Shown here: positions 1 through 8,290 of the stretch, in pieces
Layout of the letters: every line of letters begins with the position of its first letter
Position numbering within the stretch: the stretch's first letter is position 1
Assembly: GCA_963848675.1 (NCBI GenBank)
Contig: CAWKEY010000005.1
Location: 1-39,403 of the forward strand
DNA: 39,403 bases
Reading direction: 5' to 3'
Origin: CAWKEY01 sp963848675
GTDB taxonomy: Bacteria > Pseudomonadota > Gammaproteobacteria > Methylococcales > Methylomonadaceae
The notes under the pieces: model-generated
The model's input: only the letters and a program-made list of their open reading frames with translations
The model's database searches: none
Told to the model about the DNA's origin: nothing
Position numbers and translations under genes: made by a program

Positions 1-2
1 AG

Positions 3-50
3 GTGGCTTATTTGGGGTGGAATATGCAAGTGGGAGAGCTGGTTTTGTAA
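3..50 (+). CDS. Possible C-terminal tail of a gene entering from the left
   Basis: One plus-strand frame is open from the window edge and ends at TAA 48-50, giving a short hydrophobic tail (VAYLGWNMQVGELVL). It would converge on ilvC and share the terminator at 63-95. Only 15 codons are visible, so this could be chance; I do not recognise a family. Confidence 0.25.
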   Translation: MAYLGWNMQVGELVL

Positions 51-62
51 TTTTGGCGAAGC

Positions 63-95
63 AAAAAAAAGCCCATCATAAAGACGGGCTTTTTT
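63..95. terminator. Rho-independent terminator after ilvC
   Basis: An 8-bp stem, AGCCCATC at 70-77 with GACGGGCT at 83-90 (one G-U pair in the RNA), encloses a 5-nt loop and is flanked by an A run on the left and a T run on the right. It can therefore work in both directions. It lies about 30 bases past the ilvC stop, so it should close the ilvBNC transcript on the minus strand. Confidence 0.8.
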
Positions 96-126
96 AATGC
101 CTAAAACTAAGGTTTAGTTTTTGGTT

Positions 127-1132
127 TTATCGACGATTTTGATTGGCTTTGATCCAAGGCATCATGCCCCGCAGTTTTTCACCGACATGTTCGATCGGAT
201 GTTCTGCATTTAGACGGCGTCTGGCGGTCATTTCAGGGTAGCCGGTCAGGCCTTCCAGGATGAATTTCTTGGCGTATTCGCCGTTTCTGAATGTTTTTCA
301 AGGCTTCTCGCATCGCCCAGCGGCTTTCTTCGTTGATGACTTTCGGGCCTGTTACATACTCGCCATACTCTGCATTGTTGGAAATGGAGTAGTTCATGTT
401 GGCAATGCCGCCTTCATACATCAAATCAACGATCAGTTTCAATTCGTGCAAACATTCAAAGTAGGCCATTTCCGGTGCATAACCGGCTTCAACCAGGGTT
501 TCAAAACCGGCTTTAACCAGTTCAACCGCGCCGCCGCATAATACGGCCTGCTCACCGAACAAATCAGTTTCGGTTTCATCGCGGAAAGTGGTTTCGATGA
601 TGCCGGAGCGACCGCCGCCAATGGCCGATGCATAAGACAGGCACAGCTCTTTCGCCTGGCCGGAAGCATCCTGATGGATAGCGATCAGGTCAGGAATACC
701 GCCGCCGCGGACAAATTCAGAGCGCACAGTGTGGCCAGGCGCTTTGGGCGCGATCATGATGACATCCAGATCGGCACGCGGCACGATCTGGTTGTACAAA
801 ATGGCAAAACCATGTGCGAAAGCCAGGGCAGCGCCTTTTTTGAGGTTCGGCTCAATTTCCTTCTTGTAAAGCTGTGACTGAAATTCATCAGGGGTCAGAA
901 TCATGACCACATCGGCGCCGGCGACGGCTTCCGGTACGTCTTTAACTGTCAAGCCGGACGCTTGCGCTTTGGCAACAGAAGGCGATCCTGCACGCAAGCC
1001 GACGACAACTTCAACGCCAGAATCTTTTAAGTTGTTAGCATGGGCATGGCCTTGTGAACCGTAACCGATGATGGCTACTTTTTTGCTTTTTATGATTGAA
1101 AGATCGGCATCTTTGTCGTAATAAACTTGCAT
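127..1132 (-). CDS. ilvC: Ketol-acid reductoisomerase, interrupted by a one-base frameshift
   Basis: This NADPH-dependent cytosolic enzyme converts acetolactate or acetohydroxybutyrate to the dihydroxy acid in isoleucine and valine synthesis. The N-terminal Rossmann motif (GYGSQGHAHANNL) and the conserved stretches APKAPGHTVR and DETETDLFGEQ are present. The uninterrupted frame runs from ATG 1132 (SD AGGA) to about residue 282, then goes out of frame after LKNIQ. A plus-strand TTT at 284-286 where TT is expected adds one base. Removing it restores NGEYAKKFILEGLTGYPEM and the usual C-terminus, ending at TAA 127-129 with 334 residues in total, close to the family norm. It is last in ilvBNC, after a 60-base gap. 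The product is normally required for prototrophy, so a sequencing error is more likely than a real pseudogene. Confidence 0.9.
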
Positions 1133-1140
1133 GAGTTTTC

Positions 1141-1683
1141 CTATTTTTTGCTGTTTTTAAAATGAGTAAGTGGTTTTGCAGGGGGGGGCGAATTATAAAT
1201 GCAGCCCTTTTTCGCCTCTGGAAATGCCTGTCGGCCAGAGCGAACGACTTCAATAATATGGTCTGCATCAACCGCAGCAATAAAGGCATCCAGTTTGTCT
1301 GAAGGACCGGTCATTTCAACGACATAACTGGTCGGTGTGACATCAATAATGTGGCCGCGAAAAATATCGGTCATGCGGCTGATTTCTTCGCGCGTTGTCT
1401 CCGTGGTTTTCACCTTAACCATCATCAGTTCGCGCTCAATATGGACGGCGTCGGCCAAATCGATCAGCTTAACCACATCAATCAACTTGTTCAGCTGTTT
1501 GGTAATTTGCTCGATAATATCATCGCTGCCGCGCGTAACCAGCGTCATTCGCGATAGGCTGGCATCCTCTGTAGGCGCCACGGTTAGTGACTCAATATTG
1601 TAGCCGCGCGCAGAAAACAATCCGGCCACACGGGACAAAGCACCGGATTCATTTTCAATCAAAATTGAAATAATATGTCGCAT
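1141..1683 (-). CDS. ilvN: Acetolactate synthase small (regulatory) subunit, C-terminus shifted
   Basis: This is the regulatory subunit of acetohydroxyacid synthase, which binds valine and activates the large subunit. The N-terminal ACT domain is clear (MRHIISILIENESGALSRVA, then SLTVAPTED). Its ATG overlaps the ilvB stop by one base (TAATG), which suggests translational coupling. As written, the frame runs to 1141 and gives 180 residues with an atypical tail after VVRSG. Adding one base at the GG of 1233-1234 gives RSGPTGISRGEKGLHL and a stop at 1193-1195, for exactly 163 residues, the length of E. coli IlvH. I infer a one-base deletion, real or technical; the functional gene would be 1193-1683. 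Type ilvH or ilvN naming is a matter of convention. Confidence 0.9.
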   Translation of the reverse strand: MRHIISILIENESGALSRVAGLFSARGYNIESLTVAPTEDASLSRMTLVTRGSDDIIEQITKQLNKLIDVVKLIDLADAVHIERELMMVKVKTTETTREEISRMTDIFRGHIIDVTPTSYVVEMTGPSDKLDAFIAAVDADHIIEVVRSGRQAFPEAKKGCIYNSPPPAKPLTHFKNSKK

Positions 1684-3419
1684 TATGCCAACTCCCTGTC
1701 GGTCGACGTGCCTGGTGCAACACGTAATTTCATGTCATGGTGCGCTTTGCCGGCTTCAATCATCGGATAAACGTTTTCTGTTCTGTCGGTCTTAAAATCC
1801 AAAAACACGGTACGGTCTTTCATGGCAAAGGCTTCTTCCAAAGCGGGTCTGACATCTTCGGGATTTTCGATCAACATGCCGACATGACCATAGGCCTCAG
1901 CCAGTTTGACAAAATCGGGTATGGTATCCATATAGGAATGGGAATAACGACTTTCGTAGGAAAATTCCTGCCATTGCCGAACCATGCCCATGTAGCGGTT
2001 ATTCAGGTTGATAATTTTCACCGGCGTGTTGTATTGCAAGGCGGTTGATAATTCCTGAATACACATCTGGATACTCGCTTCGCCGGTCACGCAGGCGACA
2101 TCGGCGTCTGGATGAGCCAGTTTAACGCCAATTGCGGCCGGCAAGCCAAAGCCCATGGTGCCGAGTCCCCCGGAGTTAATCCAACGGCGCGGCTTGTCAA
2201 AATGATAATATTGCGCCGCGTACATCTGATGCTGGCCGACATCGGAGGTAATATAGGCATCGCCTTTGGTGACTTCGTACAATTGTTCGATGACGTATTG
2301 TGGCTTGATCAGGCGGCTTTCACGGTCATACTCAAGACAGTTGAGCGCTCGCCATTGGTCGATTTGTTGCCACCAGGCCTCCAGGGCTTTCTTGTGCGGC
2401 TTCTGTTTATGTTCCTTGATGACTTCAAGCATTTGTTCCAATACTGTCTTGACATCGCCGACAATCGGAATATCCACTTTAACGGTCTTGGAAATGGAGG
2501 CTGGGTCAATATCAATATGAATGATTTTGGCATACGGGCAAAACTCATCGAGCTTGCCGGTCACCCGGTCATCAAAACGCGCGCCGACAGCGAGAATGAC
2601 ATCGCTTTCATGCATCGCCATGTTCGCCTCATATGTTCCATGCATACCCAGCATGCCGATAAACTGATTGTCAGTCGCCGGATAAGCCCCAAGACCCATC
2701 AGGGTGTTAGTGATCGGGTAGCCCAGCAGGCGGGTCAGCTCGGTCAGCTCTTTGCTGGCTTCACTGAGCACTACCCCGCCACCGGAATAAATGATCGGTT
2801 TTTGCGCATTCAGCAATAAATCTACCGCTTTCTTGATCTGGCCTTTATGTCCGGTGACTGCCGGATTATAAGAGCGCATGTTCACTTTTTTAGGGTATTT
2901 GTAGGGCACCTTGATGCGTGGGTCGGTGATGTCTTTAGGAATGTCGACAACGACAGGTCCAGGCCGCCCGGTTGTGGCCAAATGGAAGGCCTTTTTAATG
3001 GTTTCCGCCAGCTGGGTGACGTCTTTGACCAGAAAGTTGTGTTTTACGCAGGGACGCGTAATGCCGACCATGTCGACCTCCTGGAAGGCATCACTGCCGA
3101 TCACCGGCAAGGATACCTGCCCGGAAATAACCACCATCGGAATCGAATCCAGATGAGCAGTTGCAATGCCAGTGACTGCGTTGGTGGCACCTGGCCCAGA
3201 GGTAACCAAGACCACGCCCGGTTTACCGGTAGCGCGAGCGTAGCCGTCGGCTGCGTGCGTGGCTCCCTGCTCGTGGCGCACCAGGATGTGTTTGATATCA
3301 TCCTGCTGGAAAATGGCATCATATAGATGCAATACCGCTCCGCCAGGATAACCAAAAATATATTCAACGCCTTCGTCTTTAAGGCTCTGAACTACGATTT
3401 GTGCGCCGTTTAGCTCCAC
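1683..3419 (-). CDS. ilvB: Acetolactate synthase large (catalytic) subunit
   Basis: This ThDP- and FAD-dependent enzyme condenses pyruvate with pyruvate or 2-oxobutyrate, the first common step of branched-chain amino acid synthesis. At 578 residues it has the family length. The N-terminal half has GYPGGAVLHLYDA and the ThDP activating glutamate in HEQGATHAADGYAR; the middle has the FAD-region pattern GMHGTYEANMA; the C-terminal ThDP/Mg motif begins GEASIQM and ends NLNNRYMGMVRQWQ. The start is GTG (3417-3419) preceded by GAGG at a spacing of 8. It is first in the ilvBNC operon and divergent from hppA. It could equally be named ilvI. No leader peptide or attenuator was found in the 292-base upstream gap. 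Confidence 0.97.
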   Translation of the reverse strand: MELNGAQIVVQSLKDEGVEYIFGYPGGAVLHLYDAIFQQDDIKHILVRHEQGATHAADGYARATGKPGVVLVTSGPGATNAVTGIATAHLDSIPMVVISGQVSLPVIGSDAFQEVDMVGITRPCVKHNFLVKDVTQLAETIKKAFHLATTGRPGPVVVDIPKDITDPRIKVPYKYPKKVNMRSYNPAVTGHKGQIKKAVDLLLNAQKPIIYSGGGVVLSEASKELTELTRLLGYPITNTLMGLGAYPATDNQFIGMLGMHGTYEANMAMHESDVILAVGARFDDRVTGKLDEFCPYAKIIHIDIDPASISKTVKVDIPIVGDVKTVLEQMLEVIKEHKQKPHKKALEAWWQQIDQWRALNCLEYDRESRLIKPQYVIEQLYEVTKGDAYITSDVGQHQMYAAQYYHFDKPRRWINSGGLGTMGFGLPAAIGVKLAHPDADVACVTGEASIQMCIQELSTALQYNTPVKIINLNNRYMGMVRQWQEFSYESRYSHSYMDTIPDFVKLAEAYGHVGMLIENPEDVRPALEEAFAMKDRTVFLDFKTDRTENVYPMIEAGKAHHDMKLRVAPGTSTDRELA

Positions 3420-3462
3420 GCTAATATCCTCGATAAACTTGATGTGGCTTTCATTGAAGGTG

Positions 3463-3493
3463 ATTATATTCGTTTTTTAAAATGCAAGACCAA
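3463..3493 (-). promoter_or_regulatory. Candidate sigma-70 promoter of ilvBNC
   Basis: On the minus strand there is a perfect TATAAT (plus 3463-3468), about 45 bases before the ilvB GTG, with TTGGTC (plus 3488-3493) upstream at a 19-base spacing. The -10 is good; the -35 is weak and the spacing is long. The rest of the 3420-3711 gap between the divergent ilvB and hppA genes shows nothing else I can name. Confidence 0.35.
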
Positions 3494-3711
3494 AACACTT
3501 GGTTTTATTTTCAAAAAAGGATGGATAAACTACTGGTTTTGTCTTTTTGCGTCAATCCACTTGCTGGTATTTTACCCGCTTCCACTTAAAATGTAATTAG
3601 CCGTTATGCGCCACAGTTCATCTTTGGCTGGCTGGTGGAAAAGCCTCAAAAGATCTGAAGACCATTCTGATGAGGTGGGCACCTTTTTCGATACATTAAC
3701 CGGGAACGACC

Positions 3712-5760
3712 ATGTTCAATAATTTTCCATATGACCTGACGCTGGCGCAATGGTGCATTGTTTTTGCGCTGAGCACCGCCATCATCGCCCTCATCTATAG
3801 TTTTGTGTCGAGTAAATGGATTTACCAGCAGCCTGTAGGCAATGAGAAAATGCAGGCAATTGCCCTGGCCATCCAGCAGGGAGCGCAGGCTTATCTGGCC
3901 AGACAATATCAAGTTATCGCCATTGTCGGGGTATTGCTGCTGATATTGATTGGCTTTTTATTAAATTGGGAAACCGCCGGCGGCTTTGCCATAGGCGCCC
4001 TGTTTTCGGGTCTTGCCGGTTTTATGGGCATGCATATTTCGGTGCGGGCCAATGTCCGCACCGCACAAGCCGCCTATGCCGGCGCTAACCACGCCTTTCT
4101 GATTGCCTTCCGGGGCGGCTCCATTACCGGGATGCTGGTCGTGGGCTTGGGGCTATTGGCCGCCGGAGGCTATTACGGCTTGCTACTGTTGCTGGGTACC
4201 CCGGATCCCCTGCACGCGATGATAGGCGTTGCCTTTGGCGCTTCCTTGATTGCAATCTTTGCCCGGCTTGGCGGCGGTATTTTTACCAAAGGAGCAGATG
4301 TCGGCGCGGATATTGTCGGTAAGGTGGAGGCCGGTATCCCCGAAGATGATCCAAGAAACCCGGCCGTTATCGCCGATAATGTCGGCGATAATGTTGGCGA
4401 CTGTGCGGGCATGGCGGCGGATTTGTTTGAGTCTTACTCGGTATCGCTGATTGCCACCATGCTGTTGGCCAGCCTGCTGGTTAGCGGAGACAATGAAAAT
4501 GTCATCATTTACCCGCTGGCGCTGGGCGGCATATCCATACTGACTTCGATCATCGGCATTTTCTGCGTTAATGTCGGCGAAAACGGCAAAATCATGTCGG
4601 CCTTGTATCGGGGTGTCGGCGTGGCTGCGGTATTGGCATTGATGGCCTTTTATCCGGTCACGCTTTGGTTGATCGGGGATGATATCCAGATAGGCGCACG
4701 CGTCATCCCCGCCATTCACTTGTTTTATTCGGCAGTTATCGGCTTGGGGCTCATGGCGGCATTAATGCTCATTACCGAATATTACACGTCCAGCGAGTAT
4801 GGGCCGGTGCAGCAAATCGCCAAGGCTTCCACCACCGGTGACGGCACTAACGTTATTGCCGGCCTGAGTCTTTCCATGAAAGCAACAGCCGCGCCGGTGA
4901 TGTTGATTTGTGCGAGCATGTGGGCTAGTCATGAGCTGGCAGGGCTCTATGGCATTGCTATTGCGTCGACCGGTATGTTGTCGCTCACCGGCATCATTGT
5001 TGCGCTGGATGCCTATGGCCCGATTACCGACAACGCCGGCGGCATTGCCGAAATGGCCAACATGCCGGAAGCCATCCGCAAAATAACCGATCCTCTGGAC
5101 GCAGTCGGCAACACTACCAAAGCGGTTACCAAAGGCTATGCCATGGGTTCGGCCGGGCTTGCCGCGCTGGTTTTATTTTCAGACTTCACCAGCAAGGTGG
5201 GCGGCCAACTGTATGACTTGTCCAATCATGTGGTGATTATCGGTCTGCTGCTCGGAGCGCTGATTCCTTATTTATTCAGCGCCCTGGCGATGGAGGCGGT
5301 AGGCAAGGCGGCGGGGGATATTGTCAATGAAGTGCGCCGGCAGTTTAAGGAAATTCCCGGCATCATGGATTACACGGCCCAGCCGGATTACTCAAAAGCC
5401 GTTGATATGCTGACGATTTCAGCCATCAAGAAAATGGTTGTGCCGTCTTTACTGCCGGTTTCGATCCCGGTAATTGTCGGATTAACGCTGGGCAAGGCCG
5501 CGCTCGGCGGGGTGTTGATAGGCACGATCGTCACCGGTCTGTTTGTTGCCATTTCCATGACGATTGGCGGCGGCGCCTGGGACAACGCCAAGAAATATAT
5601 TGAAGCAGGTCATTATGGCGGCAAAGGTTCCGATACCCATAAAGCCGCCATTACCGGTGATACCGTGGGCGATCCCTACAAGGATACTGCCGGCCCTGCT
5701 GTCAATATCATCATCAAGATGGTCAATACCGTTGCCTTGCTGATGGTGCCGCTGTTATAA
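3712..5760 (+). CDS. hppA: Membrane-bound proton-translocating pyrophosphatase, K+-independent type
   Basis: This inner-membrane protein hydrolyses cytoplasmic PPi and pumps H+ outwards, recovering energy from the PPi released by biosynthesis. At 682 residues with many hydrophobic spans, it carries the substrate-binding signature GGGIFTKGADVGADIVGKVE near residue 190, followed by DDPRNPAVIADNVGDNVGDCAGMAADL, and the C-terminal GDPYKDTAGPA motif. The K+-sensitivity position reads GNTTKA, with Lys where K+-dependent enzymes have Ala, so a K+-independent H+ pump is predicted. Methanotrophs commonly pair this enzyme with PPi-dependent phosphofructokinase, which is not in this window. It is divergent from ilvB; the SD is weak (GGGAA). 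Confidence 0.97.
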   Translation: MFNNFPYDLTLAQWCIVFALSTAIIALIYSFVSSKWIYQQPVGNEKMQAIALAIQQGAQAYLARQYQVIAIVGVLLLILIGFLLNWETAGGFAIGALFSGLAGFMGMHISVRANVRTAQAAYAGANHAFLIAFRGGSITGMLVVGLGLLAAGGYYGLLLLLGTPDPLHAMIGVAFGASLIAIFARLGGGIFTKGADVGADIVGKVEAGIPEDDPRNPAVIADNVGDNVGDCAGMAADLFESYSVSLIATMLLASLLVSGDNENVIIYPLALGGISILTSIIGIFCVNVGENGKIMSALYRGVGVAAVLALMAFYPVTLWLIGDDIQIGARVIPAIHLFYSAVIGLGLMAALMLITEYYTSSEYGPVQQIAKASTTGDGTNVIAGLSLSMKATAAPVMLICASMWASHELAGLYGIAIASTGMLSLTGIIVALDAYGPITDNAGGIAEMANMPEAIRKITDPLDAVGNTTKAVTKGYAMGSAGLAALVLFSDFTSKVGGQLYDLSNHVVIIGLLLGALIPYLFSALAMEAVGKAAGDIVNEVRRQFKEIPGIMDYTAQPDYSKAVDMLTISAIKKMVVPSLLPVSIPVIVGLTLGKAALGGVLIGTIVTGLFVAISMTIGGGAWDNAKKYIEAGHYGGKGSDTHKAAITGDTVGDPYKDTAGPAVNIIIKMVNTVALLMVPLL

Positions 5761-5918
5761 AAGGAGGGGTTACTATTCAGTGTAATCTGGGTTCGCTATT
5801 ACAGCAGTATCCCGGAACATTAGGCTTCGCTCGGCGAATTTGCTTTTTGCCCTTGCCGGGCCAGGCTTGACGATTCCAGGCTTATCAAAATTTCCATATA
5901 AAATACAGAGGATGCGCT

Positions 5919-6509
5919 ATGAAAAATACACTTAAGACAACAGTGGATTATGTACTTATTGGTGTGATCGGTTTTATCCCGATTGCGCTGGTGGTTCAAA
6001 TTGTTGTATATGTGGAACGTTTTTTGAAGGATTTTGTTTTACTCGTGCATGGTAAATATGAAAATCCCTTGATAACAGTTATTTTATTTGCGTCCGCTGT
6101 AGGTTTGCTGGCCTATTTCGGCAGGCTGCTCAAACACGATAAAGCCCACTTGCTGTATTATCTGGAAGCGTTTATTCAGCGTGTTCCTCTCATAGGCAGT
6201 ATTTACCGGGTCACGCGCAAACTGTTGAGATTATTCCTGACTACCGAGGAGTCTCAGGTACGGGAAGTGGTCTATGTAGAATATCCGAAAGACGGCATGT
6301 GGGTTCCGGCCTATGTTACCAATCGAGTCGGCGACTACTATGTCTTGTATATTCCCACCTCGCCTAACCCAACCTCCGGCTTCACCGTGATGGTTCATCA
6401 GTCCAAGGTCATCATGTCGACGATGAATATCGAAGAAGTTTCAAGCTTCGTTATCAGTGTCGGCGTCGATTACGCCAAACCCGAAGATGTGGGGACGTTT
6501 CATAAATGA
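5919..6509 (+). CDS. DUF502 family inner-membrane protein
   Basis: This 196-residue protein matches the DUF502 pattern. It has an N-terminal transmembrane span (DYVLIGVIGFIPIALVVQIV, about residues 10-29), a second span (about 50-67), the conserved PLIGSIYRVTRKL segment, and a soluble C-terminal part with the family-type stretch VTNRVGDYYVLYIPTSPNPTSGF. The function is not established in bacteria. The start ATG follows AGAGGA. It lies 158 bases after hppA on the same strand; with no clear terminator between them, co-transcription is possible but unproven. Confidence 0.85.
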   Translation: MKNTLKTTVDYVLIGVIGFIPIALVVQIVVYVERFLKDFVLLVHGKYENPLITVILFASAVGLLAYFGRLLKHDKAHLLYYLEAFIQRVPLIGSIYRVTRKLLRLFLTTEESQVREVVYVEYPKDGMWVPAYVTNRVGDYYVLYIPTSPNPTSGFTVMVHQSKVIMSTMNIEEVSSFVISVGVDYAKPEDVGTFHK

Positions 6510-6674
6510 TTTCCAGATGAGAGCATTAAAGCCATTGCCGTCCAATGGCCCAGATCTCGCTATGGGGCGTTAACAGCGGTTTTACGCTTGTTCGGATTTA
6601 TCCCGATCCTTTATCTGGTCTCCACATGGCTATCATAGGACGCCGAATATAAAGCAGAGGCCTAAGCCATACCT

Positions 6675-7862
6675 TTAATTGCGCTTGAATTTTCTGAACA
6701 GATTTTTGAGTTGGACTGGCATTTTTTTGTTGGCGCCGGCGATCATCGGGGCGGCTTGATCGCCAGAAGCTTGCTCAGACGGTTGAGTTGCTTCGGGCGG
6801 AGTCGCTTGAGTCGATTTTTCGACCATGGCGGGTGCAGCAGATGAGGCGCGCTTGGACCTGACAAACAGATTCTTAAGTTTTCTGGCTGTACCACTGCCT
6901 TGTTCCTTGGCTGCATTAATCGGTTGACGTTGGTCTAAAGCTTCGGATTGGCTGTCATGGGTGCTGGTTTCTGCAGTGACGGCTTGAGGTTCCACGTTAA
7001 GCTCGTCTGGCTGACCAGGCTGCTCGGGAGCTGGCGTCGAATTACTACTTCGCCCGGTCAGCTTTTCATCCAGCGTTTTTACTTGCCTCATGGTGCCGGC
7101 AAACAAGTCTTTAAGTTTGCCGGTTGGGTGCGCTGAGGGTTCTTTAAGAGCTTTGATGGGCGGCTCTTTCAGTGCTGTTTCTTGTGCTACGGACTTCGTG
7201 AACCCAACGGGTTCTATTTCGATTTGAGTTAGCTGCGGCTTTACTTCAGCAAGTGCGGGTTCAGACAGTATTGGAGCAGTCTCGACCGGCGGAGTCTGTT
7301 CCTGTTGCGCAATCAGGACTTCCTGGGGTTTTAGTGGTTGTTCCTGGTGTACCGTCTGCTGCCGGCTATTCGCCCATGCCACTGCTTGTTGCTCTAATGC
7401 GGCAAGTCGAGCCAAATCGGCTTGATGTTTTTGCAGGGTTTCCGATAAGCGTTGTTCCGCGTTTTCCTGTTGCTTCAATTGGTTCTTTTGTTCTTCAATA
7501 ATTAATTCGAACTGAGCAAACTGTTGAGTCTGGCTGTCCAGACGGGCTTGCAATGTGCCCAGTTCAAGGTCTTTTTCGGCAAGTTTTGCAATTTCCGCAC
7601 GATAGGCCTGTTGCAATTCGGTTGTGGTTTGTTGCTCTGTTCGTAAGCGCTCGATTAATTGCATGACACTCTGTCTATAGCGCTGCCACAAGCCTTCGGT
7701 TTCAAGAGTATCTGCCGCAGGCAAGGATTGCTCAGCTAAATCAGCACTGGCTGCCAAAGTTTGAATGCCCTCCGATAGGTGCTTGCCGAGGTCGGAAATA
7801 CGCTCCTGAAGCGCTGCGGCGCGTTGGGCCTGTTGCTCAGCATCGGCTTTGGCCTGTTCCAT
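6675..7862 (-). CDS. Coiled-coil protein, C-terminal part of a gene split by a stop codon
   Basis: This 395-residue frame is rich in Gln, Glu, Ala and Leu. It begins with a long predicted coiled coil (about residues 1-170) and continues with a Pro/Glu/Thr-rich linker. It ends with three short basic repeats, GKLKDLFAGT, ARKLKNLFVRSKRA and VQLKNLFRKFKRN. I know no domain name for it. The same frame continues upstream of the first ATG as QQIQQFQAQIATNKAL up to an in-frame TAA at 7911-7913, and beyond that is open again into the membrane-anchored piece at 7911-8090. The ATG at 7862 has no convincing SD, so I read this as the body of one gene spanning 6675-8090, interrupted by a nonsense codon. 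It could also be translated separately by reinitiation. Confidence 0.7.
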   Translation of the reverse strand: MEQAKADAEQQAQRAAALQERISDLGKHLSEGIQTLAASADLAEQSLPAADTLETEGLWQRYRQSVMQLIERLRTEQQTTTELQQAYRAEIAKLAEKDLELGTLQARLDSQTQQFAQFELIIEEQKNQLKQQENAEQRLSETLQKHQADLARLAALEQQAVAWANSRQQTVHQEQPLKPQEVLIAQQEQTPPVETAPILSEPALAEVKPQLTQIEIEPVGFTKSVAQETALKEPPIKALKEPSAHPTGKLKDLFAGTMRQVKTLDEKLTGRSSNSTPAPEQPGQPDELNVEPQAVTAETSTHDSQSEALDQRQPINAAKEQGSGTARKLKNLFVRSKRASSAAPAMVEKSTQATPPEATQPSEQASGDQAAPMIAGANKKMPVQLKNLFRKFKRN

Positions 7863-7910
7863 GAGCGCCTTGTTCGTGGCAATTTGCGCTTGAAATTGTT
7901 GTATCTGTTG

Positions 7911-8090
7911 TTACGCGGCGTGAGTGTTGAGACGGTTTCTTCTATTCAAAAAGCCGATTCTGAGGCTGTAGAAGATTGCCGTCAGTAGCCAGACGGACAC
8001 GGCAAGACTGATGGCGTACAACGCATTATCAAGCGTTAGTTGATACCATTCAGCAAGTAGATTGTTTAAAAAGGGCATAGTGGTTTGCAT
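7911..8090 (-). CDS. N-terminal membrane anchor of the split coiled-coil gene
   Basis: This 59-residue product has one strong transmembrane span (NALYAISLAVSVWLLTAIFY, about residues 22-41) followed by a basic stretch (RIGFLNRRNR), as expected for an inner-membrane anchor with the rest in the cytoplasm. The ATG is preceded by a good SD (AGGAG, spacing 8). It ends at TAA 7911-7913 and is exactly in frame with the coiled-coil sequence that follows. A single CAA to TAA change in a Gln-rich stretch would explain the split. Alone it would be a tiny membrane protein of unknown role. Confidence 0.55.
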   Translation of the reverse strand: MQTTMPFLNNLLAEWYQLTLDNALYAISLAVSVWLLTAIFYSLRIGFLNRRNRLNTHAA

Positions 8091-8290
8091 ACGAATACTC
8101 CTAGTTGAAAGTGTTTGGATCGTGCAAATAGCGCCTTAAATCTCTGAATGCCATCACTATTTAGTTAGGCCGCAGGAAGGCGCGCTTATGCCAGTACCAA
8201 CTGTCCGCCCTCTGGATGAATCCGGAGCGGGTGGGTTGAGTTGGGTCCGGAGTCCATGATCATTGGACAATCAGAAACCGCAGGCAGTTT

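Noticed and set aside
1181..1188. Run of eight G between ilvN and ilvC as a phase-variation tract
   Set aside because: After correcting ilvN the run falls in the untranslated 60-base gap, so it cannot switch a reading frame. It may still be a site of sequencing error.
2112..2819. A 235-codon plus-strand frame opposite ilvB
   Set aside because: It lies wholly antisense to the highly conserved ilvB and has no family features; it is a by-product of ilvB codon composition.
4183..4719. 178-codon minus frame inside hppA
   Set aside because: Antisense shadow of a conserved membrane protein gene with no SD or family match.
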